A stretch of DNA of 64,000 nt, from contig NZ_FSRJ01000003.1 of the NCBI RefSeq assembly GCF_900142065.1, forward strand, positions 744,001-808,000, in the 5' to 3' direction. The position numbers and the translations under genes are program-made. This document shows positions 1-7,951 of the stretch, in pieces; the stretch's first letter is position 1; each line of letters starts with the position of its first letter. The notes beneath the pieces are model-generated. The model ran no database searches, was not told the DNA's origin, and saw only the letters and a program-made list of their open reading frames with translations. Source of the stretch: Agromyces cerinus subsp. cerinus. GTDB taxonomy: Bacteria > Actinomycetota > Actinomycetes > Actinomycetales > Microbacteriaceae.

Positions 1-227
1 ACGCGACCGTCAACGACAAGCTCACCTACCTCGACTACCTCAAGCAGACGCCCGACGCGAAGCTCGCCGTCGCCGCCGAGACCGACCCGAGCGAGAGCGC
101 CCTCACCTTCGCGAAGGACAAGACCGCGCTCGTGAAGGCCATCGACGAGGCGCTCGCCGAACTCCGCGAGGAGGGCGTGCTCGCAGAACTCGGCGAGAAG
201 TACTTCGGCGAGGACGTCTCGCAGTAG
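1..227 (+). CDS. Amino-acid ABC transporter substrate-binding protein, C-terminal fragment
   Basis: Only the last 74 codons are inside the window; the reading frame begins at base 3 and stops with TAG at 225-227. The visible end, running through [28 protein letters not shown] sequence, is the usual C-terminal helix of family 3 extracellular solute-binding proteins, where the closing segment reads as 'ALxELxxDGTLxxIxxKYF'. It lies directly upstream of an amino-acid permease and ATPase on the same strand, so it is most likely the periplasmic-type (in this Gram-positive, lipoprotein) binding subunit of that importer. The ligand cannot be told from this fragment. Confidence 0.85.
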   Translation, partial: ATVNDKLTYLDYLKQTPDAKLAVAAETDPSESALTFAKDKTALVKAIDEALAELREEGVLAELGEKYFGEDVSQ

Positions 228-342
228 CGCTCGCCTGCATCTCACCGGCGGATGCCGCGTTCCCCTGATTCGCACGGGCGACAGCGCCCGAGTGGAATCA
301 TGGGCTTGCGGCATCCGCCGCATTCCGGAAGGCGGTGCGGCG

Positions 343-1005
343 ATGACCGATTGGCAACTCGCGCTCGACTCGTTCTGGCCATTGCTCTGGGGCGGCATCA
401 CCGGCACGATTCCGCTTGCAGTGGCCTCCTTCGCGCTCGGCCTCGTGCTGGCGCTCGGCGTCGCGCTCATGCGCATCAGCCGCAACCGGGTGCTGAGCGG
501 CATCGCGAGGTTCTACATCTCGGTGATCCGCGGCACGCCGCTGCTCGTACAGCTGTTCGTGATCTTCTACGGCATGCCGTCGATCGGCATCACGATCGAC
601 CCGTGGCCGAGCGCGATCATCGCGTTCTCGCTCAACGTCGGCGGCTACGCGGCCGAGGTGATCAGGGCGGCGATCCTCTCGGTGCCGAAGGGGCAGTGGG
701 AGGCCGGGTACACGATCGGCATGTCGCCCGGCACGACGCTCACCCGGCTGATCCTGCCGCAGGCGGCACGCGTCTCGGTGCCGCCGCTGTCGAACACCTT
801 CATCTCGCTCGTGAAGGACACTTCGCTCGCCTCCCTCATCCTCGTGACCGAGATGTTCCGGGTGGCGCAGGAGATCGCGGCGTTCAGCCGCGAGTTCCTG
901 CTCATCTACATCGAGGCGGCGCTCATCTACTGGCTGTTCTGCCTCGTGCTCTCGAGCGGGCAGAACCTGCTCGAGAAGCGATTGGACCGCTATGTCGCCC
1001 ACTGA
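343..1005 (+). CDS. Amino-acid ABC transporter permease (HisM/GlnP type)
   Basis: A 220-residue polytopic membrane protein with the His/Glu/Gln/Arg permease (HEQRO) domain: hydrophobic segments throughout, the [18 protein letters not shown] stretch typical of polar amino-acid permeases, and the EAA loop with the conserved glycine near residues 125-150 ([22 protein letters not shown]). An upstream ATG at 292 exists, but the ATG at 343 is preceded by GGAAGG at 327-332 and removes an uncharacteristic N-terminus, so I prefer it. The 3' end overlaps the ATPase gene by 14 bp, showing translational coupling. Partner of the binding protein before it and the ATPase after it. Confidence 0.92.
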   Translation: MTDWQLALDSFWPLLWGGITGTIPLAVASFALGLVLALGVALMRISRNRVLSGIARFYISVIRGTPLLVQLFVIFYGMPSIGITIDPWPSAIIAFSLNVGGYAAEVIRAAILSVPKGQWEAGYTIGMSPGTTLTRLILPQAARVSVPPLSNTFISLVKDTSLASLILVTEMFRVAQEIAAFSREFLLIYIEAALIYWLFCLVLSSGQNLLEKRLDRYVAH

Positions 1006-1819
1006 TCCGCTCGCCCCTGCAGCGACGCCGGATGACTCGGTGCTGCTCTCGGCACGGGGCATCCGCAAGTCGTTCGGCGACAACGAGGTGCTGCGCTCCA
1101 TCGACCTGGAGGTGCGGCGCGGCGAGGTCGTCGTGCTCATCGGCCCGAGCGGCTCGGGCAAGACCACCGTGCTGCGCTCGCTGAACGGCCTCGAGACGCC
1201 GAGCGCCGGCACGATCGACTTCGCCGGCGGCCCGGTCATCGACTTCGCGGCACCGGTGCCGAAGGCCCAGCGCTACGCGCTGCGCGACCGCTCGGCGATG
1301 GTGTTCCAGCAGCACAACCTCTTCCCGCACATGACGGTCATCGAGAACGTCATCGAGGGCCCGGTGCGCGTGCAGAAGGTGCCGAAGAAGCAGGCGGTCG
1401 CCGAGGCATCCGCGCTGCTCGACCGCGTAGGCCTCGCCGAGAAGCGCGACGCCTACCCGTTCGAGCTCTCGGGCGGGCAGCAGCAGCGCGTCGGCATCGT
1501 GCGGGCGCTGGCCCTGAAGCCGCAGCTGCTGCTCTTCGACGAGCCCACGAGCGCGCTCGACCCCGAACTCGTGGGGGAGGTGCTGCAGGTCATCAAGGAG
1601 CTCGCCGACGAGGGCTGGACCATGGTCGTCGTCACCCACGAGCTGAGCTTCGCACGGCAGGCGGCCGACGAGGTGCTGTTCATGGACGGCGGCGTCGTCG
1701 TCGAGCGCGGCGCGCCCGGCGCGATCTTCACGAACCCGACGCACGAGCGCACCCGGCGCTTCCTCGACCGCATCCTTCGCCCGCTCGAGGACGGCGGGGC
1801 CGACGACGTCAGCCCTTGA
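992..1819 (+). CDS. Amino-acid ABC transporter ATP-binding protein (GlnQ/HisP type)
   Basis: A 275-residue ATPase. Walker A is GPSGSGKT, the Q-loop region reads [14 protein letters not shown] as in polar amino-acid transporters, the signature is LSGGQQQR, and Walker B is [12 protein letters not shown] followed by an H-loop VVTHE. It drives the importer whose permease gene it overlaps by 14 bp. The 3' end runs 11 bp into the last codons of the opposite-strand sugar permease gene, so the two transcription units converge with no intergenic space and no visible terminator between them. The amino acid transported is not determinable here. Confidence 0.93.
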   Translation: MSPTDPLAPAATPDDSVLLSARGIRKSFGDNEVLRSIDLEVRRGEVVVLIGPSGSGKTTVLRSLNGLETPSAGTIDFAGGPVIDFAAPVPKAQRYALRDRSAMVFQQHNLFPHMTVIENVIEGPVRVQKVPKKQAVAEASALLDRVGLAEKRDAYPFELSGGQQQRVGIVRALALKPQLLLFDEPTSALDPELVGEVLQVIKELADEGWTMVVVTHELSFARQAADEVLFMDGGVVVERGAPGAIFTNPTHERTRRFLDRILRPLEDGGADDVSP

Positions 1820-2645
1820 CCGCGCCCGCGGTGAGGCCCTGGACGATGTAGCGGCTCGCGAACGCGAACAGGATCATCGTCGGCAGGATCGTCAGCACGG
1901 CGGCCGCCGACATGGAACCCCAATCGATGTTGAAGCTCGTGATGAAGCCGTTGAGCGCGGTCGGGATCGTCTTGTTCTCGTCCTTGTTCATCAGCGTCAC
2001 CGACAGGAACAGCTCGTTCCAGCAGTTGACGAAGTTGAAGATGAACGCCGCCACGATGCCCGGCTTCATCACCGGGACGATGACCCGGAACAGTGCGCCG
2101 AGCCGGGAGCATCCGTCGATCATCGCCGCTTCTTCGAGGGCGTCGGGGACGTTCGCGAAGAAGCCGCGCAGCATGATCGTGCAGAACGGGATGCACACGG
2201 CCACGTAGACCAGGATCAGGCCGAAGCGGTCGTCGACGAGCCCGAGGTCCACCATGAGCAGATAGAGCGGCCCCAGTGCGATGAACGCCGGGATCATCTG
2301 GGTGACGAGGAACGCCATGAGGATCGCCGTCTTGGTGCGGAACTCGAACCGGGCGAGCACGTAGGCCGAGAGCAGCGAGATGAGCGTCGCGGTGGTCGCC
2401 GCAGCGGTCGAGACCACGAGACTGTTGACGACGTAGGTGCCGAAGTCGGCCTTCTCGAACAGCTGCACGTAGTTCTCGAACGAGAACTCGGTCGGCCAGT
2501 ACTGCAGCGGATAGCTGAAGATGTCTCCCGGCGCCTTGAACGAGGTCACGATGATCCAGTAGAGCGGGAAGATCGTGATCACGAGCCAGAGCCCGAGGAA
2601 GCCGATTCGGGTGATGCGTGCGGGCGTGGTCTCCGTGTCGATCAC
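1809..2645 (-). CDS. Carbohydrate ABC transporter permease (MalG type)
   Basis: A 278-residue inner-membrane permease of the MalG/UgpE family with about six membrane segments and the EAA motif (EEAAMIDGCSRLGALFRVIVP). The start is taken as GTG at 2645 because it forms a GTGA overlap with the stop codon of the upstream permease and has AAGGAGG seven to eight bases before it; longer in-frame extensions read through the neighbour in the wrong frame. It is the last gene of the minus-strand operon aminotransferase, binding protein, MalF-type and MalG-type permeases. The operon has no ATPase, so a shared MsiK-like ATPase encoded elsewhere probably serves it, as is common in actinobacteria. Confidence 0.92.
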   Translation of the reverse strand: MIDTETTPARITRIGFLGLWLVITIFPLYWIIVTSFKAPGDIFSYPLQYWPTEFSFENYVQLFEKADFGTYVVNSLVVSTAAATTATLISLLSAYVLARFEFRTKTAILMAFLVTQMIPAFIALGPLYLLMVDLGLVDDRFGLILVYVAVCIPFCTIMLRGFFANVPDALEEAAMIDGCSRLGALFRVIVPVMKPGIVAAFIFNFVNCWNELFLSVTLMNKDENKTIPTALNGFITSFNIDWGSMSAAAVLTILPTMILFAFASRYIVQGLTAGAVKG

Positions 2646-3499
2646 GAGGACGCCTCCTTCTTGCCGCGAAGGGCCATCAGGTAGAAGGCCGAGAAGACGA
2701 GCAGCAGGCCGACGACGATGAGTCCGAGCGCCGAGGCCACGCCGTAGTCGCCCTTCTGGGTGAACGTGATCATCCACGTGGTGATGATGTGCGTCTGGTT
2801 GGCGGGGCCGCCACCGGTCATCGCCCAGATGATGTCGGGGAAGTTGAAGATCCAGATCACGCGGAGCAGCACGGTCAGGGCGAGCGTCGTCGAGATGTAC
2901 GGGATCGTGATCTGGAAGAGCGTGCGCACCTTGCCGGCGCCGTCGAGGGCCGCGGCTTCGAAGAGCTCATCCGGAACGGACTGCAGCGCCGCGAGGATCA
3001 TGATCGCGAAGAACGTCACGCCGTACCAGATGTTGGCGATGATCACGGCGAACATCGCGGTGTCCGGTTGCGCCAGCCACGGGATGCCCTGGTCGATGAG
3101 GCCGGTCTTCATCAGGAGGTCGTTGACCACCCCGAACTCGCCGTTGAACATCCAGCGGAAGAGGATGCCGATGAGGAAGCCCGAGATCGCCCACGGGAAG
3201 AAGATGAGTGCCTGGTAGAGGCCGCGGAAGCGGAACCTCCGGCGCAACCAGAGCGCGAGCGCGAAGCCGATCACCAGTTGGGGCACGATCGACGCCACCA
3301 CCCAGAGCACCGAATTGCCGAGGATCACGCCGAACGAGGGATCGGCGAAGATCGTGGCGAAGTTCTGGAGCCCGATCCACGAGGTGTCGGTGAGATTGCT
3401 CAGGTTCCAGTGGCGGAACGCCATCTGACTGCCGGCGAGCATCGGGTAGTAGATGAACACGCCGACGAAGATCGCGGCGGGGAGCATGAACGCGAGCAC
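2642..3499 (-). CDS. Carbohydrate ABC transporter permease (MalF type), uncertain 5' end
   Basis: The 285 residues from the GTG at 3499 form a MalF/UgpA-type permease with six hydrophobic segments and the EAA motif (FEAAALDGAGKVRTLFQITIP). The start is unsettled. There is no ribosome-binding site before 3499, and the reading frame continues upstream as a convincing cytoplasmic N-terminus (Pro/Ala-rich, then RRRRAFTTHRG) until an in-frame TAG at 3596-3598. Four codons further upstream lies an ATG at 3610, so the frame reads MTTV-stop-ERPSTRAG. Either translation starts within this stretch at a non-standard codon or at 3499, or the TAG is a recent nonsense mutation or sequence error. The stop overlaps the MalG-type gene (GTGA). 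Confidence 0.85.
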   Translation of the reverse strand: MLAFMLPAAIFVGVFIYYPMLAGSQMAFRHWNLSNLTDTSWIGLQNFATIFADPSFGVILGNSVLWVVASIVPQLVIGFALALWLRRRFRFRGLYQALIFFPWAISGFLIGILFRWMFNGEFGVVNDLLMKTGLIDQGIPWLAQPDTAMFAVIIANIWYGVTFFAIMILAALQSVPDELFEAAALDGAGKVRTLFQITIPYISTTLALTVLLRVIWIFNFPDIIWAMTGGGPANQTHIITTWMITFTQKGDYGVASALGLIVVGLLLVFSAFYLMALRGKKEASS

Positions 3500-3566
3500 G
3501 ACGAGTCCGCGGTGCGTCGTGAACGCGCGGCGGCGGCGCGGCGCGGGGGCGGGGGTCGCCGGGGCG

Positions 3567-3596
3567 GGAGCGCCCGCCCGTGTGGACGGGCGCTCC
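3567..3596 (-). terminator. Stem-loop between binding-protein and permease genes
   Basis: Perfect 10-bp arms (3567-3576 and 3587-3596) around a 10-base loop, placed about 50 bp downstream of the binding-protein stop codon. Stem-loops in this position commonly stabilise the 3' end of the binding-protein message and reduce permease expression. Here it also overlaps the possible extended N-terminus of the MalF-type permease, so it could hide a start site. Confidence 0.6.
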
Positions 3597-3644
3597 TAGA
3601 CGGTCGTCATCTGGGGGGACATCCGTTGTCGTCGGTTCGGCGGC

Positions 3645-4940
3645 CTACTCGGCGGCCCACTTCTCGGTCCAGTAGGCATCCCAGCTGGCGAGCAGCTCCT
3701 TCGTCGTGAGCTGGCCGATCAGCACCTGCTGGAGCTCCGAGTCGGCCTTGTCGGCCCACTCGGTCCACCAGGCCACACCGCGCGGCTGCACGGCGGTGAT
3801 GTACGTCTCGGGGTTCTCGTTCATGGTGAGGTAGCTCTCCCACGCGCCGGTCTTGTAGAACTCCGCCTCGTCGCCGCCGTTCAGGATCGGGACGAGGCTG
3901 TTGCCCTCGGTGAAGCGGATCGAGGCGTCGCCCTCGGAGAGGAACTGGATGAGCTTCGCCGACTCCGCCTGGTGCTCGCTCGCCTCGGCGACGCCCCAGC
4001 CCGCGGTGGCGAGCGGCTGGATCGCCGTGCCGCTCGGTCCGACGAGTATCGGAGCCGTCGTCCATTGCTCACCGGTGATGGCCGTCGACTGCTCGACCGC
4101 CGCGATGACCTCCGGGTCCTGCAGCAGGAACGCGGTGGAGCCGTTCGAGAAGCCCTCCACCATCTCGGGGTAGCCCCATGCCACCGATGACGGCGGCGAT
4201 GCCTGCTCGAAGAGATCGAGGTAGAGGTCCATCGCGTCGAGCGCCTCGGGAGCCGAGAACATCGAGTCGCCGTTCTTCAGCCGGTACGCGTTCTCGAGGT
4301 CGAGGTCGTCGGCGACGTAGGCCTCGATCACCAGGGCGGCGTTCGAGTAGCCGTTCGTGCCGCCGCGGAACGCGTAGCCGTAGGTGTTCGCCTCGGGGTC
4401 CTGGATCGCCGACGCCTGCTCGAGCAGATCCTCCCAGCTCGCCGGGGCGCCGTCGAACCCGGCCTCCTCGACGAGGTCGGTGCGGTAGAAGAGGCTGATG
4501 CCGTAGAAGCCGTACGGGATGAAGTAGGTCTTGCCGCCGGCCGTCGCGACGTTCTTCGCATTGTCGGTCAGCGCGTCCCACCCCTTCCAGCCCTCGAATT
4601 CGGGGCCCATGTCGGCCAGCCATCCGTTCGTCGAGAACGGACCGACGGTGAGGTCGCGCACCTCGAGGACGTCCACGCCGGTGCCCGACTGGAGCATCTG
4701 CTGGATCTTCTGGTCGGCCTGGTCGGTGGGCGGCGAGATCAGCTCCACCTCGATGCCGGCGTTCTCCTGCTCGAACTCGTCGATGAGCGTCTCGAGCAGT
4801 TCGGTGCGCGCCGGGTTGGTCAGGCTCTCGACCATCTGCAGCGTGACGGTGCCGTCGTCAGCGGCGCCGGAGCATCCGCTGAGGGCGAGGGTTGCCGCCA
4901 AGCCGATGCCGAGTCCGCTCAGGACCTTGCTGTTCGCCAT
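3645..4940 (-). CDS. Carbohydrate ABC transporter substrate-binding lipoprotein (family 1)
   Basis: A 431-residue family 1 extracellular solute-binding protein (MalE-like). The signal peptide is hydrophobic (LGIGLAATLALSGC) and ends in a lipobox with the lipidated cysteine near residue 22, so it is anchored outside the membrane. I take the ATG at 4940 because GAGGAGA lies just before it; an ATG four codons upstream overlaps that site. It delivers a carbohydrate or related ligand to the two permeases encoded downstream. The closing segment, TTKELLASWDAYWTEKWAAE, is typical of the family. The ligand is unknown; the upstream aminotransferase hints at an amino-sugar or glycoconjugate, but that is a guess. 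Confidence 0.92.
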   Translation of the reverse strand: MANSKVLSGLGIGLAATLALSGCSGAADDGTVTLQMVESLTNPARTELLETLIDEFEQENAGIEVELISPPTDQADQKIQQMLQSGTGVDVLEVRDLTVGPFSTNGWLADMGPEFEGWKGWDALTDNAKNVATAGGKTYFIPYGFYGISLFYRTDLVEEAGFDGAPASWEDLLEQASAIQDPEANTYGYAFRGGTNGYSNAALVIEAYVADDLDLENAYRLKNGDSMFSAPEALDAMDLYLDLFEQASPPSSVAWGYPEMVEGFSNGSTAFLLQDPEVIAAVEQSTAITGEQWTTAPILVGPSGTAIQPLATAGWGVAEASEHQAESAKLIQFLSEGDASIRFTEGNSLVPILNGGDEAEFYKTGAWESYLTMNENPETYITAVQPRGVAWWTEWADKADSELQQVLIGQLTTKELLASWDAYWTEKWAAE

Positions 4941-4990
4941 TCGTCTCCTCATTTCTGGGTGGGTGCGATCGTTCTTCAGGGGTGTTCAGT

Positions 4991-6205
4991 TCAGCGATGC
5001 GCTTCCGCGGCGAGCTCGCAGAGCGTCGGGACCAAGCGGTCGACGAACGCTTCGAAGTCGCGCGCGGTGTTGTACGCGTGGGTGGAGAGCCGGTAATAGC
5101 CCACGCCGTCGAAACTCGTGAACGCCGCTTCGACGCCGAACTCCCGCACGACGCGGTCGCGCAGCGCGTCGGCCTCGGGGTGGGTTCGGGCGAGGCCGTC
5201 CGGCAGGCGCACCAGGCGCAGCGCGTTCACGGGCGCACCGACGTCGACGCGGTGAGACTCGCCGGTCCGTTCGGCGAAGGCCTCGGCGATCAGCGTCTCG
5301 GCGTAGTCGGCGAGTTCGGTCATGTACGCGCGCACCGCCGGCCATCCCCAGTGCTCGTCGATGAATGCGTACGAGTCGGGAGCGGCGAGGTAGCTCGTCT
5401 GGTCGAGGGTGCCCTGCGTGTCGAATCGTTCGGGGAAGGGGTACGGGGCGCCCCACGAATCGATGAGGGGGAACAGTTCGTGCCGCAGCTCTCCGCGGGC
5501 GACGAGCACGGCGGCTCCGCGTGGCGAGCACGCGAACTTGTGCAGGTTGCCGACCCAGACGTCGCACTCGAGCCCGTCGAGCGGTGCGTCGTAGAGTCCG
5601 GGAACGTGGGCGCCGTCGACGAGTGTCGTGATCCCGCGCTGCCGAGCGGATGCCGCGACCTCGCGCACGGGCAGGAATCGCGCCGTCGCGGAGGTGATGT
5701 GGTCGATGACGATCAGTCGCGTCGCATCGGTGCAGGCGCCCATGATGCGCTCATGCGCCTCGGCGGGATTCGCGTCGAGCGGCACCCGTGCGGTCACGAC
5801 GCGACCACCCCAGCGGCGCGCGGCGCGTTCGGCACCCATGGTGACCGCCCCGTAGCCGTGATCGGTGACGACGATCTCGGCGCCGGGCCGCGCGGCGAGG
5901 CTGTTGTAGACCACGCTCGCGCCGGCGCTCGCGTTCGGCACGAGGGCCGTGTGCTCCTCGGCGGTGCCGATGATCGCGGCGATGGCGCGACGGGCGTCCC
6001 CCACGCGCGCGGGCAGGGTCGAGAACCAGTCGACCGGCCCGGCGTCCATGACGGCGCGGAGGCGGTTCTGCTCCTCCTGCACGCGCCGGGGCACGGCTCC
6101 GAACGACCCGTGATTCGTGTGCAGCGCGGTGTCGCTGAGAGTCCAGCCGGTCGAGGCGGGCGAGCCGTCGGCGAAGGCGAGGGCGGTGGGCGCTGCGGTG
6201 GTCAC
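4991..6205 (-). CDS. PLP-dependent aminotransferase, class V fold
   Basis: A 404-residue fold-type I PLP enzyme of the class V family (cysteine desulfurase / isopenicillin-N epimerase branch). It has an N-terminal HTNHGSFGAVPRRV stretch, an Asp-Gly-Ala-His segment that contacts PLP (VDGAHVPG), and the Schiff-base lysine in VGNLHKFACSPRGAA, which is the pattern of the epimerase-like branch. I chose GTG at 6205, preceded by AAGGAC; the frame stays open to 6325, but that region carries the promoter and operator. First gene of the operon with the MalEFG-type importer. The actual reaction (epimerisation, desulfuration or transamination) cannot be told. Confidence 0.85.
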   Translation of the reverse strand: MTTAAPTALAFADGSPASTGWTLSDTALHTNHGSFGAVPRRVQEEQNRLRAVMDAGPVDWFSTLPARVGDARRAIAAIIGTAEEHTALVPNASAGASVVYNSLAARPGAEIVVTDHGYGAVTMGAERAARRWGGRVVTARVPLDANPAEAHERIMGACTDATRLIVIDHITSATARFLPVREVAASARQRGITTLVDGAHVPGLYDAPLDGLECDVWVGNLHKFACSPRGAAVLVARGELRHELFPLIDSWGAPYPFPERFDTQGTLDQTSYLAAPDSYAFIDEHWGWPAVRAYMTELADYAETLIAEAFAERTGESHRVDVGAPVNALRLVRLPDGLARTHPEADALRDRVVREFGVEAAFTSFDGVGYYRLSTHAYNTARDFEAFVDRLVPTLCELAAEAHR

Positions 6206-6264
6206 TGGTGCGGTCGTCCTTGTCTGTCCATCAGCGGTGGTGATGTCGGACGCTTCCCGTTCGA

Positions 6265-6279
6265 AGACATTAGATGACT
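6265..6279. promoter_or_regulatory. Probable GntR operator, left copy
   Basis: AGACATTAGATGACT, a 15-bp near-palindrome with one mismatch between its 6-bp arms. It overlaps the predicted transcription start of the leftward operon and matches the right copy at 6328-6342. The ATGACT half-site with a short spacer fits FadR-type GntR binding sites; the regulator is encoded next door. Confidence 0.75.
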
Positions 6280-6280
6280 C

Positions 6281-6309
6281 TTGATACTTCGTTGCTTCAG
6301 AGCCGACAA
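6281..6309 (-). promoter_or_regulatory. Predicted promoter of the aminotransferase/ABC operon
   Basis: On the minus strand TTGTCG (bases 6304-6309) and TATCAA (6281-6286) are spaced by exactly 17 bp, a good -35/-10 pair. The start of transcription would fall near 6274, inside the left operator, about 70 bp upstream of the GTG at 6205. Confidence 0.55.
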
Positions 6310-6322
6310 CGGCGACTATAAC
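6292..6322 (+). promoter_or_regulatory. Predicted promoter of the GntR gene
   Basis: TTGCTT at 6292-6297 and TATAAC at 6317-6322 with a 19-bp spacer. Transcription would start near 6329, inside the right operator, giving autoregulation. The -10 is convincing; the -35 spacing is long. Confidence 0.45.
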
Positions 6323-6327
6323 CACAA

Positions 6328-6342
6328 AGTCATAAGATGACT
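6328..6342. promoter_or_regulatory. Probable GntR operator, right copy
   Basis: AGTCATAAGATGACT is a perfect palindrome with 6-bp arms and a 3-bp centre. It lies 63 bp centre to centre from the left copy, about six helical turns, so two bound dimers would face the same side of the DNA and could loop the region between. Confidence 0.8.
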
Positions 6343-6401
6343 AGTGCAAAGGCGTGCCCTCTAAGCTGATCAGCACGACCCGAGCCCGACCAGGAGACAG
6401 C

Positions 6402-7106
6402 ATGAGCGCGATCGACGACGCATTCCACGGATTGCGGCACATCATCGCGTCGGGCGAACTCGCGCCCGGCCAGCGTTTCCCGCCCGAGGCCGAACTGTGC
6501 GAGCGGCTCGGCGTCTCCCGAGGGTCGCTCCGAGAAGCGGTGCGCATGCTCGATGCGCTCGGCGTGATCGAATCCCGTCACGGATCCGGCACCTACGTCT
6601 CCGCGCTCGAGCCCGCGAACATCATCGGTGCGCTCAGCCTCACGGTCGAGCTCATGCCGTTCGACGCGTTCATCGAGCTCTACGAGGTGCGCCGGGTCCT
6701 CGAGTCCCACGCCGCGTCGCAGGCGGCGGCCCGCATGACGGAGGCCGGCGAGTCGGAGCTCCGCGCCATCCTCGACGAACTCGAAGCCCGCGAGGGGGAG
6801 CAGGGCACCGAGCTCGACGCCCTCTTCCACGAGACGATCGCGAAGCTCGCCGGCAACGCGGCCCTCGTCGAGCTGCTCCGAACGTTCCGGTCCCGGTCCC
6901 GGGCCTACCAGGTCTTCGATCTCCCCTCCGGCCCCGATATGAAACAGGTCAGCGATCACGGCCACCGCGAGATCCTCGCCGCCCTCGTGAACCGCGACCC
7001 GGCGTCCGCGCATGCCGCCGCCGCAGCGCACGTCGCGCAGACCGAGCAGTGGCTTCGTACGATTCGGCCGGCTCCTGTCGCACGGACCGTGCCCGCTGCG
7101 AGCTGA
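6402..7106 (+). CDS. FadR-type GntR family transcriptional regulator
   Basis: A 234-residue regulator. The N-terminal winged helix-turn-helix includes LAPGQRFPPEAELCERLGVS and SLREAVRMLDALGVIESRHGSGTYV, the GntR signature; the C-terminal half is an FCD ligand-binding domain (ELYEVRRVLESHAA, then His-containing FHETIAKLAGN and DHGHREILAAL). The ATG at 6402 follows AGGAGA at 6392-6397. It is divergent from the aminotransferase/ABC operon, and two copies of a palindrome overlap both predicted transcription starts, so it is likely to repress both that operon and itself until an effector, presumably the transported compound or its product, binds the FCD domain. Confidence 0.93.
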   Translation: MSAIDDAFHGLRHIIASGELAPGQRFPPEAELCERLGVSRGSLREAVRMLDALGVIESRHGSGTYVSALEPANIIGALSLTVELMPFDAFIELYEVRRVLESHAASQAAARMTEAGESELRAILDELEAREGEQGTELDALFHETIAKLAGNAALVELLRTFRSRSRAYQVFDLPSGPDMKQVSDHGHREILAALVNRDPASAHAAAAAHVAQTEQWLRTIRPAPVARTVPAAS

Positions 7107-7192
7107 CGGCGACGAGCCCGGCTCGTCGGCGAGCGGGCCGGCGTGCTCCGATTCGGCCGGGTTCACCGAGGCGGGGCGGCTAGCGTTGGAGC

Positions 7193-7951
7193 ATGGCCGG
7201 CTCGCGACGCACCAGCGCTGACGAGGCGCAGCGGGTGCGACGGGACCGGCGCTTGCTCGGTGTCTTCCGTCTCGCGATCGCGGCACTCGAGGTCGTCGCC
7301 CTCATCGGCAACTTCCAGTACGTGCTCGGGTTCCGGCTCTTCGCGACCGCCAACTTCTTCAGCTACTTCACCGTGCAGTCGGCCTTCGCCGCCGTCGTGA
7401 CGCTCGCGATCGGGGCGGCCTTCGCCCTGCTCACGCCGCGCGACCCGGTGTGGCTCGGCATCCTCCGCACGATGGTCACGGTGTACGTGCTCGTCTCGGG
7501 CATCGTGTTCGCGATCATCGTCGCGCAGGCCTCGACGCGCGACTACCGCATGGAGGTGCCGTGGTCGGACACGGTGCTGCACTTCATCGTTCCGGCGCTC
7601 GCCCTCATCGCCTGGACGGTCGACGCGATCATGGCCGTGAACCCGCGCGTGCCGTGGTCCACCGTCGGCTGGGTGCTCGTCTTCCCGTCGATCTGGCTCG
7701 TCTACACGCTGTTCCGCGGGGCCGACGTCGGGTGGTACCCGTACTTCTTCCTCGACGAGGCGCAGGTGGGCGGGCCGGCCGGCGTCGCCCTCTACTGCCT
7801 GCTCGTGCTCGTGATCTTCGTCTCGCTGACGGCGGGGCTCGTCGCGATCAATCGGGGCCTGTGGCGAAGGGCGCGAGCGCCTCGAGCACCTCGGCCTGGA
7901 ACGAAGGATCGTCGAGCGCCTCGAGTCGAGTCGCCTGCGCTGCAGCGATGA
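7193..7951 (+). CDS. Pr6Pr family integral membrane protein
   Basis: A 252-residue membrane protein with six or so hydrophobic segments, beginning RLAIAALEVVALIGNFQYVLGF and including the tryptophan/tyrosine-rich VYTLFRGADVGWYPYFFLD motif characteristic of the Pr6Pr group, whose function is not established. A paralogue with the same motif lies at 42620-43303. The hydrophobic core ends near residue 220; the last 30 residues are Arg/Pro-rich and are read from DNA that encodes the C-terminus of the amine oxidase on the other strand (104-bp overlap). GGAG lies only three bases before the ATG, so the exact start is uncertain. Confidence 0.8.
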   Translation: MAGSRRTSADEAQRVRRDRRLLGVFRLAIAALEVVALIGNFQYVLGFRLFATANFFSYFTVQSAFAAVVTLAIGAAFALLTPRDPVWLGILRTMVTVYVLVSGIVFAIIVAQASTRDYRMEVPWSDTVLHFIVPALALIAWTVDAIMAVNPRVPWSTVGWVLVFPSIWLVYTLFRGADVGWYPYFFLDEAQVGGPAGVALYCLLVLVIFVSLTAGLVAINRGLWRRARAPRAPRPGTKDRRAPRVESPALQR

